From Coleophoma eucalyptorum (lineage: Eukaryota; Ascomycota; Leotiomycetes; Helotiales; Dermateaceae), in NCBI GenBank assembly GCA_026120035.1, contig JALRME010000005.1:1674001-1738000 (forward strand): a stretch of DNA of 64,000 bases. The letters are read 5' to 3'. The notes below the pieces were generated by a model. It searched no databases, was not told the DNA's origin, and saw only the letters and a list, made by a program, of their open reading frames with translations. The stretch's first letter is position 1. Each line of letters begins with the position of its first letter. Positions 1 through 11,891 of the stretch are shown piece after piece. A program made the position numbers and the translations under genes.

Positions 1-1555
1 TCATGCTGGATGATAAGAACCAGAGCTGACAAAGTGAGATCTTGGTCAAATATGCAGTACATTGTACGTAATGATAGCTACATGCAGAGTTTCTGCTTAC
101 GCTGAGAGAACTGCAAGACGCAATTCGAGGCAATGATGCCTGAGGTGCCTTGAATCTGACAAGCTAGAATAAATTTCATGAGGTCTTGATTATCCTGCCG
201 CAAGATATTAGAACTTCACAATCAAGTCCGTCAAGCCATCAGGAGATCCGCCCTAGCAAATGCTGGGAAACACCTATCATCGTCTACCACGCCTTAACTG
301 ATCTATCTTCGCGTAACAAATAAGCGCACTCTTACAGGCAGTGTTATTTAACTACAGATAGATTCGAGATAGCTCTAATAATGCATCTGCAAGAAAAAAT
401 ATCGTCATCTATTCCTCCCTCATGAATTTCTCCATGCTAAGAGCATTGCACAAAGAAAAGTCCTCTCGGGACCAAAGACTATCAAAGAACTTTAAGACTG
501 AAACTCATTTTGTGTGAAAATTCTGTTCAAGGCGCTGAATGCCATAAGAAGAGGCCAGAACAAGTACAAAAACATGGGAACACGCTTATCGTGCGTATAT
601 TCACGTGTTAATTTTGCTGTGGGGGAGCCTATGGCAAGAACAATTGGATTTTCCTTAAGGAAAATGTCCGAAGAGGAGTGGATACATCCGAGAGCAACCA
701 AATCAGTGTGTTGTGACGCCAAGGACGGCAACTTCCTCGCAAAGTCTTCATTATATACATAAGCGGCGAAGGTGCAGTCTACCCTTTATCAGGCCCGCTT
801 AACAGAAATTTGCCGTGATTGTCAAGTAAACAATTACTTTGCAGCTCTCGAATTTGGATCCTCATCCCTGATTCTGAGGATAAGCTTGAGATTTGGAACC
901 ACCTTCACTAGAGCCTCCTTCATTCCTCGTTCAGATACTTGCAACATATGGCCTGGAAGGGCTTACGGGAGGTAGCTGGCGAAGAGCGTGTACTAACAAC
1001 TATTCCAAATGTGCAGGATTGCTCATTCAACTTATAGTGTATCGCAGCCTATTTATTTTGAAGTTTGCGGTACACTGGTTCCTGTCTTTTAGCCATATAA
1101 ACCAAGACTTGTTTTCTTCGGCAATATTGTGTATCTTTTAATACGATACGTAATTTTTTCTTTACACTCCGCTTTGCACACCTACATCACCAAATAGCTT
1201 AATTCCTCACTACTTCTAGCTTCAACTCTCTGTCTTTGTACGATATCAGGTCAAATCAAGAAAAGAATGATATTATCTTCCAAATTCCTACACTCTTAAC
1301 AACCAAAAACATAATTGAACCGATGATACCGACCTTCTTAAATTTTGATTTCCGGTCTCAATAAAAACGCCTTAAAATGAGATCTGCCTTCCAGTTGCGA
1401 CACTTGGCACTATAACAAGTCAGGTATACTTCGAAAATAGGCAATTGGAATCTCCATACCTCATAGCTCAACTACGAGAACCACACGCTCACCAAGATTG
1501 GAATACGAAGTGAAACAAGAGAGCCTTTCACTCTTGTATCTTAGACGCCTCAAGT
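1..1555. other. Gene-free stretch, nothing recognised
   Basis: Both strands have only short open frames that overlap each other (for example around 490-760), without a family resemblance, a convincing start context or intron signals. I see no tRNA, tandem array or transposon motif. It may be intergenic DNA or the tail of a gene lying further left. Confidence 0.5.
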
Positions 1556-1795
1556 CTATGAATCTTCGACTTCTTGTGCAGGCTCATCAAGAGTCTCAGC
1601 AGACACGGGCTGCTCCTCCAAAGCCTTCTGGGCTCGCATTAAGCTCGCAACCTTCCGGGCGGCTTTCCTACGCTCATTTCGTGAGGCATTCTTGACAACT
1701 TTTTGCGGTGTCGCTGCTCGAGGTTGCTCGATCACCTGCTTTGGTTTCTTGGCTGGTTTTCGCGATGCTTTGAACGCTGCTTCCTGGGATTTCAT
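1556..1795 (-). CDS. Small basic Lys/Arg/Ala-rich protein, possible last exon
   Basis: An open frame of 79 codons runs from an ATG at 1795 to a stop at 1556. The protein is strongly basic in its first two thirds (segments such as KASRKPAKKPKQ and RNERRKAARK) and acidic at the end (ETLDEPAQEVEDS), a composition of soluble helical or nucleic-acid-binding proteins. I do not recognise a family. The frame stays open upstream of the ATG to about 1807, and a possible acceptor (ATTCGGAG) lies just before, so this could be the last exon of a longer gene rather than a complete one. The biased composition is the only sign that it is real; it has no informative neighbour. Confidence 0.35.
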   Translation of the reverse strand: MKSQEAAFKASRKPAKKPKQVIEQPRAATPQKVVKNASRNERRKAARKVASLMRAQKALEEQPVSAETLDEPAQEVEDS

Positions 1796-2404
1796 GGCTC
1801 CTTCCACTTGCCTCCGAATTAATCGATTGGAAGAATAACAAAGCCTGGGCGCTGCAAATTTGGAAGACGGAGACTGGAGCTCAAAAGTTGTTTCACAGTG
1901 TTCCTGGTCTAGGATAGTTGGACTTTCTTATGTATCGATAAAATTTCTCAACAACTTTGAAGCTAATTTGAAAATACGGCAGCCGACAAGGCTACTAGCG
2001 TGTAAATAGTCAGGGTCTTGGCGAAAATTGGAATAAATCCGGGGTGTATATTTTTCTGAGCACGTGACTTAAACACACCGCCGAGACGGGCTGATTATGC
2101 AGCCACAGGATGACGGCAATGTACAATTAAATTCTCTATTAGCTATTCTATATCTGCCGAACAACTCTAGTAGACTTCACCATGAGATTCATCGCCGTAT
2201 TTAGAGAAGACGAATAATGTAACAGTGTTAAAATAGTAATACAAACAAATAATTGATTTTTAGGACACCATCTTCGCTAAACATATTCTTTGTTTTCATT
2301 GCTAATCTTAGTGTTGGTTTACGTCAGGTAACGTAGTGAGTGACTCTCAAGTCAATTCAGGTTCAGGCAGTGTTCATAAGGTGTGTAATCGATTCATTTT
2401 GATT

Positions 2405-2499
2405 GAAGAGAGTGTGAGGCAGAGAGGTATAAATACTTCTCTCGCTAATGATAACTGTATACATGTGACTAAGTCTCGTGATTGACCTATAATGACATT
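2405..2499 (+). repeat. Direct repeat copy 1 (about 95 bp)
   Basis: This stretch is repeated imperfectly at 2886-2979. Shared blocks are AGAGAGTGTGAGG, AGAGAGGTATAAATAC and GTCTCGTGATTGACCT in the same order and spacing. The middle block can fold on itself (AGAGAGGTAT pairing with ATACCTCTCT in copy 2). Copies may be solo LTR or MITE remains; no coding sequence lies between them. Confidence 0.7.
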
Positions 2500-2885
2500 C
2501 CAACGCTTAGCTTACATCAGATCTTTCTCTTTCTTCTCAAATAGCCACATTAATAACTTGATTAAGAAGGGTAAGCTTTCTTTGTTGAAATAAATGGGTC
2601 ATGTGATTAAGCGGCAGGCACTTAAATGTATAGAGACCTCCCAGGGGGTCTTCACGTTCATTCTACAATGTCAATGATACCTTCAATCCAACCTCTGTTG
2701 GTCCAGACTCGTTGTTCGCAGCATTCTCCTTTTTCTTCTAATAATATAAGTTGTTATAATTCACCTACAATAGCTTTATTATTGCCTTGTTTTTATACTC
2801 TTACTCGATTATTGTTAGTCTGCGTCTATAACGTAGTGATTCGACTCATTGATTCATAGTTTTATTTATTCATAAGTGATGTATT

Positions 2886-2979
2886 AAAGAGAGTGTGAGG
2901 GAGAGAGGTATAAATACCTCTCTTGCTAAGGATACTGTTGAATGTGAGTAGGTCTCGTGATTGACCTGTAAATGACATT
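2886..2979 (+). repeat. Direct repeat copy 2 (about 95 bp)
   Basis: This is the second copy of the repeat at 2405-2499, about 480 bp away and in the same orientation. It carries the palindromic AGAGAGGTATAAATACCTCT centre, more symmetrical here than in copy 1. Upstream, both copies also share a weaker match around AACGTAGTGA (2329 and 2830), so the unit may be about 150 bp long. This would suit a decayed terminal repeat. Confidence 0.7.
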
Positions 2980-3995
2980 GTGACACATATGATACCTCAT
3001 TTATGTAATATCTAAAGATGGGATATAATATGCATTCGGTTTGTGTCTAGATGGTAAAGTTTAGTATATTAATATTCTAGCTACGTGGCGCTTATCAAAT
3101 ACTCAAGCATTGGTACTGCTAACATAAGGCTACCGTGCTACACTATTAGCCCTCAGGCAGAGGCACTAAGGATTGGCGACTCTTATATCTCTTGCCTTCT
3201 TAGTTACCTTTTAAATAGCAGAGACGATTACAATACACAATATATAAGCTTCATTTGTAAGATCTGTTGAGTGTGCTATCACCACCTATTACATACACAA
3301 TCTCAAAAGGTCTCGTATGTCATGATTAATTGACACATGATGTGGGTTAAAGGCAGATTGGAATATCCACTCCACCTAGTAGTGTTATTTCCGTGAGTCA
3401 TTGGAAAATTCGCAATATTCCTTAGCGTCTGTCTTTATCTATTGCGACTTTACATTATTGAGACCCCAAGTGGATGGATTCTACCGTGCTAAGCATTCAT
3501 TTATAGTAGAGAGTGCAGAGTAGAGTGTGATTCACAAGCGAGAAGATCAAAGTTCTTAGGAATGTACTAATCTAGCTAATCCTGGCATTCTTGTTCCACT
3601 GCCTATATTGGCACAAACCCTGACCTATACAAAGATTGTAGTAAGATATTATCATCTAATATCTACTTTTCACATCATTACGAATGTAGTATTTAATTCT
3701 TTTACACAGAGAAAATAAGAACAACTGACTGTTTTGGCGTGGTATTCCTCCCACTTTTGGTGTTGAAATATTTTAAATTTAGTCCTACAAGGAGAAAAGC
3801 ATTTGAAGTCAATTTCATTTAACGCGGTTCCACTTTAGATCTCTTATCACGGGCGGCGCAAACAGTCCCGCACGCTTTCTGTACGGAAAAAAACAACTTG
3901 GTTAACGATATGGTCGTTTCAGTGAGTACAGAGGAAAGTATAATAGGGTGCTCTATCATGCACCAGAGCTCACTTTAGCCGTTCGATTGTATGTT
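2980..3995. other. AT-rich intergenic stretch upstream of the beta-glucosidase
   Basis: No coding region is recognised. The part next to the beta-glucosidase start presumably holds its promoter, but I see no clear regulatory motif to name. Confidence 0.4.
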
Positions 3996-4022
3996 ATGTT
4001 CTCCTATATTCTACTACGCAAC

Positions 4023-6774
4023 ATGTTGTTGAACACTCTCACAAGCCTCGCAATTTTCCTTTTTTTAGGAAATGTTGCAACAGCATCAGAGTTACCATGG
4101 TTAAATACAGAACTTAGAACAGAGGAAAGACTTGATCTATTGCTCCAGCAGATGAACTTGACTCAGAAGCTCCAATGTGTCAAGGGTAGTCATTCTATGG
4201 TAAGTCTATGCCACTGTTACGAGAGTGTGAAAGTAATACGAACACTAACAATTTAAATTTGCACAGCCGGAAAACTTCACTTGCGATGCCTATCTTCCTG
4301 GGATTGAAGAACTCGGTATCCCCGACACCTGTCTCGGAAGCAGTACTAATGGAGTAGCCGATGGCCGCCCCGATATCACAACATTTCCAGGGCCTATCAT
4401 GTTTGCATCTACTTGGAATACATCAATGTATGGCGAGTTTGGGCAAGCTGTGGCATCAGAGACTAGGAAGAAAGGCGCCGATCTGGCATTATCACCAATG
4501 GTCAATCTAGTCAGAACTCCGCTTTGGGGTCGTGCAGGAGAAGCCCTAGGCGAAGACCCCTATCTTGTCGGTAAAATGGCTATCGATAATATCAATGGCA
4601 TTCAATCCCAGGGTGTTCAAGCAGACCTAAAGCATTTTGCGGTGTACAACCAAGAAAACAGCCGCTTTGGCTTTGCTCCTGAGTGGGATGCATATACAGC
4701 TGTGCTTGATGAGAAGACTTTGCGAGAAATCTACCTTCCGCACTTCAAGATGGCGTTAGAAGCAGAGCCTGCCACCATTATGTGTGCTTACAACAAAATA
4801 CAAATTTTTGATCTTGGTGGTGAAGATGGAGAGCCTCAGTACGCATGCGAACACTCATATCTACTAAAGATTCTCAAAGAGGAGTGGGGATATGAAGGGT
4901 GGGTGGTAAGCAAGATCTCATATATGGTCAACTCTGCTTATTACTAACGATGGCAGATGTCTGATTGGGGCTTTGCCACGAGAAGCACAGTAAAAGCCGC
5001 AAATGCTGGACTTGATGTGAGCTTCCCAGGCGACGATAGACCACTTGGCTATGGCTTCCCAGAATACTTTGGTGAACCACTCCGTGAAGCCATTCTCAAT
5101 GGTTCAGTACCAATGTCAAGGATAGATGACATGGCTAGACGAGTCATTCGCCCGCTATTCACTTTTGGACTCTTTGAGAATCCACTAGTGTATAACCAGA
5201 CAGCGGTAACTATTACTCAAAAACACCTAAACTTGGCCCAGGAAGTAGTGGAAGCAGGTGCAGTCCTCCTAAAAAACGAAGATTATACATTGCCTCTTTC
5301 AAAATTCAAATACAGCTCTATTGCAGTCTTCGGCCAGGATGCCACCAACTTGACTCAAGCAGTTACTGAGACTGAGAGTGGCTTTACACAAGACCCCAAC
5401 ATGCAAGTTTCGTCGCCCATTGAAGAAATTCACAGACGGGCTGCAAAGGACAATATTTCTGTGGTATATTCCGAAGGCTACCCTGGAACATCAGCATTTA
5501 ATACTGTTCCTGATAGTTATTTCGGGTATCAGGGCCTGAATGTGACTTGGTGGAACACAAATGACTGGAATGGACCAGTAAATCAAAGTTATCAAGTTTC
5601 AAATATCTCAGGAGACTTCCCATCAGAACTCTATACTTTCGGAACAAAGACGGTCTTCTCTGGAAGATATGAGGGTTCTTTCGTTGCTAATACAAGCGGT
5701 CTTTACCATTTCTCTGTTTCCGGGTCTGGCAAGGCTTACCTCTGGGTAAACGATGAATTAATTGCAAACCTACCTGATTCGGACTTTACAGAAGTAGTAC
5801 AGGGTATCGTGGAATTAGAAGCGGGACAAGAGTATCCTATCCGTCTTGACTATTCTATGAGATCTTCTATTATGGAGGGTACCTTCGGGGTAACTCTAGG
5901 AGTTAGCCCCGGGAATGAAAATCTCTATACTGATGCTATTACTCAGGCAAAGTTAGCAGATGTTAGTATTATCTTCGTCAATGATCGTGCTACAGAGGGT
6001 TTAGATCGCCTTAATATTTCGCTTCCAGGCGACCAAGACAGATTAATCCAGATAATCGCTGCGGTTAGTAAGAAGACAATTGTCGTTCTTAATACTAACA
6101 GCGCTATTCTTATGCCATGGTTAAATAATGTTGATGCTGTTTTCGAAGCCTGGTATCCTGGTCAACAATACGGCATCGGACTCACCCGCCTACTGTTTGG
6201 CGATACGAATCCCTCTGGCAAGCTACCAGTGACTTTCCCAAAGACAATGGATGAAATGCCGACCACAGGAACTGAACGCTACCCGGGAGTTAATCTTCAA
6301 GCTAATTACAGTGAGGGGATATATATTGGATACCGCTGGTTCGACGAGTACGCGATTGAGCCTCTCTTCCCATTCGGATTCGGTCTTTCATACACAAACT
6401 TCACACTAAACAACTTTTCTGCTTTGCTGTCTATCCCCTATAATGGCACAAATGGCGTCGATAGTGGGAGCGTTTCTGTTGCTTCTACTGTACAAAATAT
6501 TGGGGATCTCGAAGGTGCCCAGGTCGTTCAACTATATGTTAGCTACCCTCCAGCAGCCGGGCAACCACCGAATGCTCTGAAGGGATTTGAAAAGGTTTTC
6601 CTTGAGGTCGGTGTCTCTGCAAAAGTAACATTTAAGGTGCCACTTGATGAGCTGAAAGTTTGGAACTCAGAGGCTAGGGATTGGATATTGGTTAGCGGCC
6701 TATATAACTTTATGCTAGGCTTCTCATCGAGGGATATACTTACTGAGAGTAGGTTAGAAATTATAGGGGTATAA
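4023..6774 (+). CDS. Secreted beta-glucosidase, GH3 with PA14 insert
   Basis: Three exons (4023-4199, 4267-4905, 4957-6774) join in frame to 877 residues. The introns are 67 and 51 bp, with GTAAGT and GTAAGC donors and CTAAC-type branch points. Residues 1-22 form a signal peptide, so the enzyme is exported. The GH3 N-domain carries GEDP (about 154-157), KHF (181-183) and the nucleophile Asp275 in MSDWG, which is created exactly at the second splice junction. The C-domain carries EGLDR with the likely acid/base Glu619. A PA14 lectin-like insert (about 457-590, with HFSVSGSGKAYLWVND) splits the C-domain, and a fibronectin-III-like domain ends the protein. The family removes beta-linked glucose from cello-oligosaccharides or glucosides; PA14 inserts in relatives shape the active-site rim. 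An in-frame ATG at 3996 is possible, but the one at 4023 gives the better signal peptide. Confidence 0.93.
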
Positions 6775-7712
6775 AATTTCAAAGCTTACTTATAGTAATG
6801 TTAATGTTATTATGTTATGCCAAGGGGCAAGTTTTTTGGTAAATTTAATTGAAGGTGTATTTCATAGCTCTAGTGCAGCTTAGCCTCTAACTTATTTGAT
6901 ATTACATGATGGAAATATTGACGTGTATAATGTGTAGTTTATTTCTACAATCGATGCTCTACCATTTTTCTTGGACTAAAATGTTTAATTCTGTCGAATT
7001 CCTGTGCTGAATGGTGGAAATAAACTGTAGTCTATTTGTAGAATTGGGCAGCTTCTAGACTTTGCGTTAGGAATTTTGAAGCGGCATATAGTCTTGACTC
7101 AGAAGTTTGTTCCAGTAGGTGCCAGTATCGGACAACTTGATTTACTGAGTAAGATCTATCCATATCAACCTAACAGGGTGCCAACGTTGTTTACCTCTGT
7201 ACTCGGCATTTCAATGCGGTGTCTCACTCTTATCGTCTCAAAAATCTCATTCTAGTATGCGTTCTGTGGAATACCACTTTAATATATATTCCGAAAAAAT
7301 AATGAGTTTGGTAGTATTTTGTATTATTGAGAAGCAGACCAGTAATTGAAGTCTATAATAATCTTCATTAAGATTACGGGCGACAAGATGACAGTAAACA
7401 CCCATCAATTTGGGCATATTGGTCGGCCAGTTCTTATTAAGAACTTTAGAAGGTCAACCCAGCTAACTTGTGTAGTAATCCTAGAATTTACCAGATATTT
7501 TACATGACATCAAGCGAGAAGTCAGGCTTTCGGATAGCAATTAAGATTCACATAACGACGGAAATTGATTTGACTTTAGGATTTCATATACGCTGCTTAT
7601 AAGCAAACGTCTTGGTGTGGTTACATATCAGTCGATCAAGGAGCTTCAAATACAACCGAATGTATACTCAATTTGCACTCAATTTAAATTTTGAGCCACT
7701 TAGGAATGAATC
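6775..7712. other. AT-rich intergenic stretch, nothing recognised
   Basis: There is no open frame with family resemblance, no tandem repeat and no transposon motif. It separates the beta-glucosidase stop from the 3' end of the broken GST-like gene. Confidence 0.5.
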
Positions 7713-8632
7713 TCAAAGGAATATCATCTCCTGCATATCCGCAATGTGGCACATCGGAAAATTCCACTGCGTCGGCCTGCCATGCATAACCTTTTGCCAC
7801 GCAAGGCCCTTTGCCTTAACTACAGCCCAGTGCTGCAGCTCCTGAGGAACGAGCTCTGCATTGCCTGCATCAATAAAGTGCAGCACGACTAGAAGAAGGT
7901 GACCGTCGAGCACAGTCGGACCCACTTGGCCGAAAGTCCATTCGGCCTCGTTTTCGGAAGTGCCGCTATGCGTGTGGTGCTCTGTGGTCTCAGCAACGAT
8001 GACCAGCAGGTTTTTGCGGGCTTTGGCCACTATGGCTGGTTGAAAGGCTACACCATTGTTCTTGTTATGCTAATCGATCAAGAGAGTCAGTGATCGCAGC
8101 GAAGGACACCTGGCGGAGGGACAATCGCAAGTCCAAGGAAATAGGAGGGTCGACGTACAACCTGACAAGAGCCATGCGGTATTCCGGGCTGAGATCGGTC
8201 TTCTTGAGAATATCTTCCACGGGTGAAGGATTATGTTGCATCATCTCAGCTGCCGGGTTCTTGTTACTGAACGACAAGCCATAGATAGCATGGATCCTCT
8301 CGAGAAGGTACCTGATGACGGCGGCCCGTTCGGCCGGCCGGGTAGTGCTTCTTGACCAGGTAGATTGGAGCGACTTCAGTAAGTGGCTACTCAAGGACGT
8401 TGCCAGTCATGACGGGAACCTAACCTTTCGGTTTCACCCTGAGGAGGTCACTAAAGGTAACCTTCCTTCAGAGTCTCGTTATTGCGGTGGTTGACCAAGC
8501 TAAGGGTGATATTTTGAGGCGGCCTCGCATAGCGCGTCGTAGGGCCGAGTTGGACGTTGTGGCGGGCTATCATAGAGTAGAGAAGAAGGGGAAGGAGTAG
8601 AGCGTGCGCTCCACATTCCTCGATTCAGACAT
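7713..8632 (-). pseudogene. Broken glutathione S-transferase-like gene
   Basis: Read on the minus strand from an ATG at 8632, three frames in succession give the pieces of one fungal GST-like protein. First comes an N-terminal thioredoxin-fold piece (TLYSFPF, then a shift into MIARHNVQLG, then VKPKG stop VPVMTGNV). Next is a helical middle piece at 8065-8394 (AERAAVIRYLLERIHAIYGL). Last is the C-terminal piece at 7713-8030 (EWTFGQVGPTVLDGHLLL, then VMHGRPT), which matches the usual substrate-side domain with its FG..PT.LDAHL signature. At least two frameshifts and an internal stop break the frame, and no intron explains them. The family conjugates glutathione to electrophiles or works in secondary metabolism. 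The DNA is GC-richer than its surroundings. I am confident it is a dead gene, less sure of the exact GST subclass. Confidence 0.75.
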
Positions 8633-9541
8633 CTTGTTGGTGATTCAGGGTTTTTGTGCTTTGTATGAGGTGTAATTAGGATAATTAAATCCGCAGCGTA
8701 TAAAATGGGGACAAAACGGTACTAAAGCGACGGATCATCGTGAGGCAGGCTTCTAATGTATGTTGTTTGCATCCATGGCTAGATGAGGCACTCGATTTAT
8801 TATTTAACAAGATGTCTCAATGCTCCTGGACTCCGTGACTGTTTCAAAGCTTCAAAGCCCAAATGGCACGCAAGCAGCTGCAGAATGCAGGCTAATGTCC
8901 ACCTTTGCAAAAACTCCGATTATAGAACCCATGTGGACGCGCGGGAGCACCTGGGTGAGTATCCATAGCAGAGGATGAAAGTGATTAATTAAGGCTGTGA
9001 AGTACAATAACGAAGGCGATAAATCCTCGGCATCTTGATTCTTCGCTTTGTAGTTCGATTACATAACGGGACAATAATGCCTCGGCACGATCTGTTTCGT
9101 GAACGGCCCCGTTAGTCTGACGCGACCCGGACCGTACTCGGACAGTCGATGCGATGAATTCAGCTCGGTCCAAGTCTTTAAGTTCGCAAGAACGAAAGGT
9201 AAGACAGTAGTTGTCGGAATTAATATAGTCAAGTAGCAAGCAACATCGCCTATTCGATGCTTAAATTCAGATGAAAAAAAAATTGGGGAATGAAACTTTC
9301 GCTTCAATATCGACAGACAGGACAATCCTAGCAACTCTGTTAAGCATAATAGAATACTATGCGTATTCGTGTTCAAAGTCCCATTTCCTGCAAGTTCTAG
9401 ATTGTACTTTTCACAGTTCCTCCATATAAAGCCAAATCTGGACGGTAGTGTGTGTCTGAACCCAGTGCACTCGCGATCAACCTTATCTCCAGACCCGCAA
9501 CCAGCAGTCTTTCTTTCAATCCCAACATCTAGTCATAATTA
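8633..9541. other. Intergenic region with the lipase promoter
   Basis: No gene is recognised between the dead GST-like gene and the lipase start. The final 130 bp look like a fungal core promoter: a TATA-like element at 9425, then pyrimidine-rich tracts (for example CAGTCTTTCTTTC) up to the ATG. Confidence 0.5.
9425..9431 (+). promoter_or_regulatory. TATA-like element of the lipase gene
   Basis: TATAAAG lies 111 bp before the ATG at 9542 and is followed by CT-rich stretches typical of fungal transcription start regions. Confidence 0.45.
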
Positions 9542-11212
9542 ATGACTTATGTTCAGTACATCCTAGGGGTGTGTCTCCTGCCGGTAGCGCTAGCGGCTAC
9601 CGTCAATCTTATTGACGGCTCTCAAATCATCGGCTCAACTGCTCAGAATGTTGATTCCTTCACAGGCATCCCGTATGCACAACCACCTACAGGAAATCTT
9701 AGGCTAAAGCCTCCTCAACCTCTCGCATCTGGTCCAAAAACCATACAAGCAACTGGTATTCCAACTGGCTGTCCGCAGTTCGTTACCAGTACGGCTACAG
9801 CCAGCAGCGTCAGCGACCGTGTCTACTCAGCGTTCAACCTAGTACAGCTAGACACAAATACCACAACTCCAGGCTTCGGCGAGGACTGCTTAACTCTTAA
9901 TGTCCAACGTCCCGCGAACGCAACAGCCGACTCAAAACTACCTGTTGTTTACTGGATATTTGGGGGTGGCTTTGAATTCGGCTCTACACAGTCATATAAT
10001 GCGACTCAACTCATCAGTACATCAATGACCCAAGGAAAGGACATAGTATATGTTGCGGTCAACTATCGTGTGGGCGGCTTTGGATTTATGCCTGGCAAAG
10101 AAGTACTAGCAGATGGATCCGCTAATCTAGGCCTTCTTGACCAGCGCCTTGGCCTCCAATGGGTTGCAGACAATATCGCCTCATTTGGCGGAGACCCATC
10201 CAAAGTAACGATTTGGGGAGAGTCTGCAGGGTCTATCTCAGTCTTTAACCAAATGGCACTTTACGATGGAAACAACACTTACAAAGGCGCTCCCTTGTTC
10301 CGTGCTGCTATTATGGACAGCGGTTCTATAGTCCCTGCCGATGTCGTTAATTGTACAAAAGGCCAGCAGGTCTATGATACCGTAGTCGCCAATGCTGGAT
10401 GTGCACAATCAGCCGATACACTTGCCTGTCTCCGCGCAGCGCCATACGATACCTTCCTCAAAGCAGCAAATTCTGTTCCTGGAATCACAAGTTTCAACAG
10501 CGTAGCCCTATCATACCTTCCACGCCCGGATGGTGTTGCCCTTACAAAATCTCCAGAAGTTCTTGTTCAGGAAGGGAAGTTCGCCCAAACACCGTTCATT
10601 GTTGGTGATCAAGAAGACGAAGGTACTTTATTTTCATTGGCCCAAAAGAATCTTACAACAACTGCCGACGTTGAAAACTATCTCTCGACAGTCTTCTTTA
10701 AAGATGCAAGCACTGCGCAGGTCCAACAACTAGTAGCTAGCTATCCCGATGATCCTGCCGCTGGCTCGCCCTTCGGAACAGGAACCGCAAATAGCATATA
10801 CCCGCAATACAAGCGGCTCGCTGCTCTTCTAGGGGACGCGACGTTCACTCTTACTCGTCGTGGGTTCTTAGCAGGAGTTCAAGCTAAATATCCCAACGTG
10901 AAAACCTACTCATACTTGAATACTTACGGTTTTGGAACCGCGGAGGTTGGGACTGCCCATGCCTCGGATATTGCCAAAGTATACGGACAGCCACCCAGTC
11001 CAGCGAGTACTACCATTCAGGCCTATTATGTGTCATTCATAAACACCATGGATCCGAATGGAGCACAAGGAGAGATGACCTGGCCGACATGGGCCGAGGG
11101 AAATAATCTTATGAATTTCACTGCTTCTGGAGGTTCAACGCTTATACCCGACACGTTTAGAAACGAGAGCTTTACTGTTTTAATCAACAATCAGGCCAGT
11201 TTCCATATTTGA
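9542..11212 (+). CDS. Secreted type-B carboxylesterase/lipase
   Basis: A single uninterrupted frame codes for 556 residues, the usual size for fungal lipases of the Candida rugosa/Geotrichum type (alpha/beta hydrolase, carboxylesterase type B). Residues 1-18 form a signal peptide. The oxyanion-hole stretch GGG is at 141-143, the nucleophile Ser228 sits in GESAG, the acid Glu360 in DEGT and the base His473 in GTAHASD, so the triad is complete. The conserved GEDCLTLNV follows the first disulfide region. Such enzymes cleave long-chain or aromatic carboxyl esters outside the cell. It has no introns, unlike most neighbours. It runs convergently into the siderophore transporter gene at 11892. Substrate (lipid, sterol ester or feruloyl-type ester) cannot be decided from sequence alone. 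Confidence 0.93.
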   Translation: MTYVQYILGVCLLPVALAATVNLIDGSQIIGSTAQNVDSFTGIPYAQPPTGNLRLKPPQPLASGPKTIQATGIPTGCPQFVTSTATASSVSDRVYSAFNLVQLDTNTTTPGFGEDCLTLNVQRPANATADSKLPVVYWIFGGGFEFGSTQSYNATQLISTSMTQGKDIVYVAVNYRVGGFGFMPGKEVLADGSANLGLLDQRLGLQWVADNIASFGGDPSKVTIWGESAGSISVFNQMALYDGNNTYKGAPLFRAAIMDSGSIVPADVVNCTKGQQVYDTVVANAGCAQSADTLACLRAAPYDTFLKAANSVPGITSFNSVALSYLPRPDGVALTKSPEVLVQEGKFAQTPFIVGDQEDEGTLFSLAQKNLTTTADVENYLSTVFFKDASTAQVQQLVASYPDDPAAGSPFGTGTANSIYPQYKRLAALLGDATFTLTRRGFLAGVQAKYPNVKTYSYLNTYGFGTAEVGTAHASDIAKVYGQPPSPASTTIQAYYVSFINTMDPNGAQGEMTWPTWAEGNNLMNFTASGGSTLIPDTFRNESFTVLINNQASFHI

Positions 11213-11891
11213 TTCTTTGTTTTTATTTCACTTTTTCTAGGACTCTGTCAAAATCGAATCTGCTTAGGAATACGATTATAGATTTCAAACTCCAATAAAC
11301 CAAAACATAATAAAACAAAATTTTCTCTAACTTTATTATTTTGTTTCTTCGTATACCTATAAGACAGAAGGTTCAATATTTTGAAAGGCGTAACTTACTA
11401 TAAAATAGCATCTTAATAGTAAGAAAGAATTATTAGGAGCAGAGACTAGGGTACAAGCAAAGTGGCTGTGGTACATAGAATACAACGCGTATTCCCAAAT
11501 CTATGCTAAGTGTTTTTAGGACTAGTATAGATTATCTTACACAGGGTGCGGGTAGATAACCCAAAAGGGAGTAGGTAATCTAATCAGATCCTTCGCCTTT
11601 TTTTTTCAAGGATACAATCCGGTCCAATAAATTTTCAAACCTTGTCCAACGCATGACTTATTACCTAGGCTAACAATGTGCTACGTCTTGTAATGTTGAA
11701 TTTGAGCAGGATTATTTACTAATTAGATGTATAACATGAAAAGCCTCGATAGCTAACATAAGTTCAAATAAATCGGATTGCTATCCATATAGATCTTTTC
11801 CTTATAAAAGCGCCATTGCGCAAGTGAAGTCCCGTTCTATCCCTCGAGCTGTATAGTAAGATACTGTTGTGATAGTTTACAGACCTAAATC
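11213..11891. other. AT-rich spacer between convergent genes
   Basis: No coding signal is seen. The sequence has A/T runs such as AATAAACCAAAAC and presumably carries the 3' ends of the lipase and transporter transcripts. Confidence 0.5.

Noticed and set aside
492..762. Overlapping open frames of about 80 codons on both strands
   Set aside because: They cover each other, show no family resemblance or splice signals, and the composition is like neighbouring non-coding DNA.
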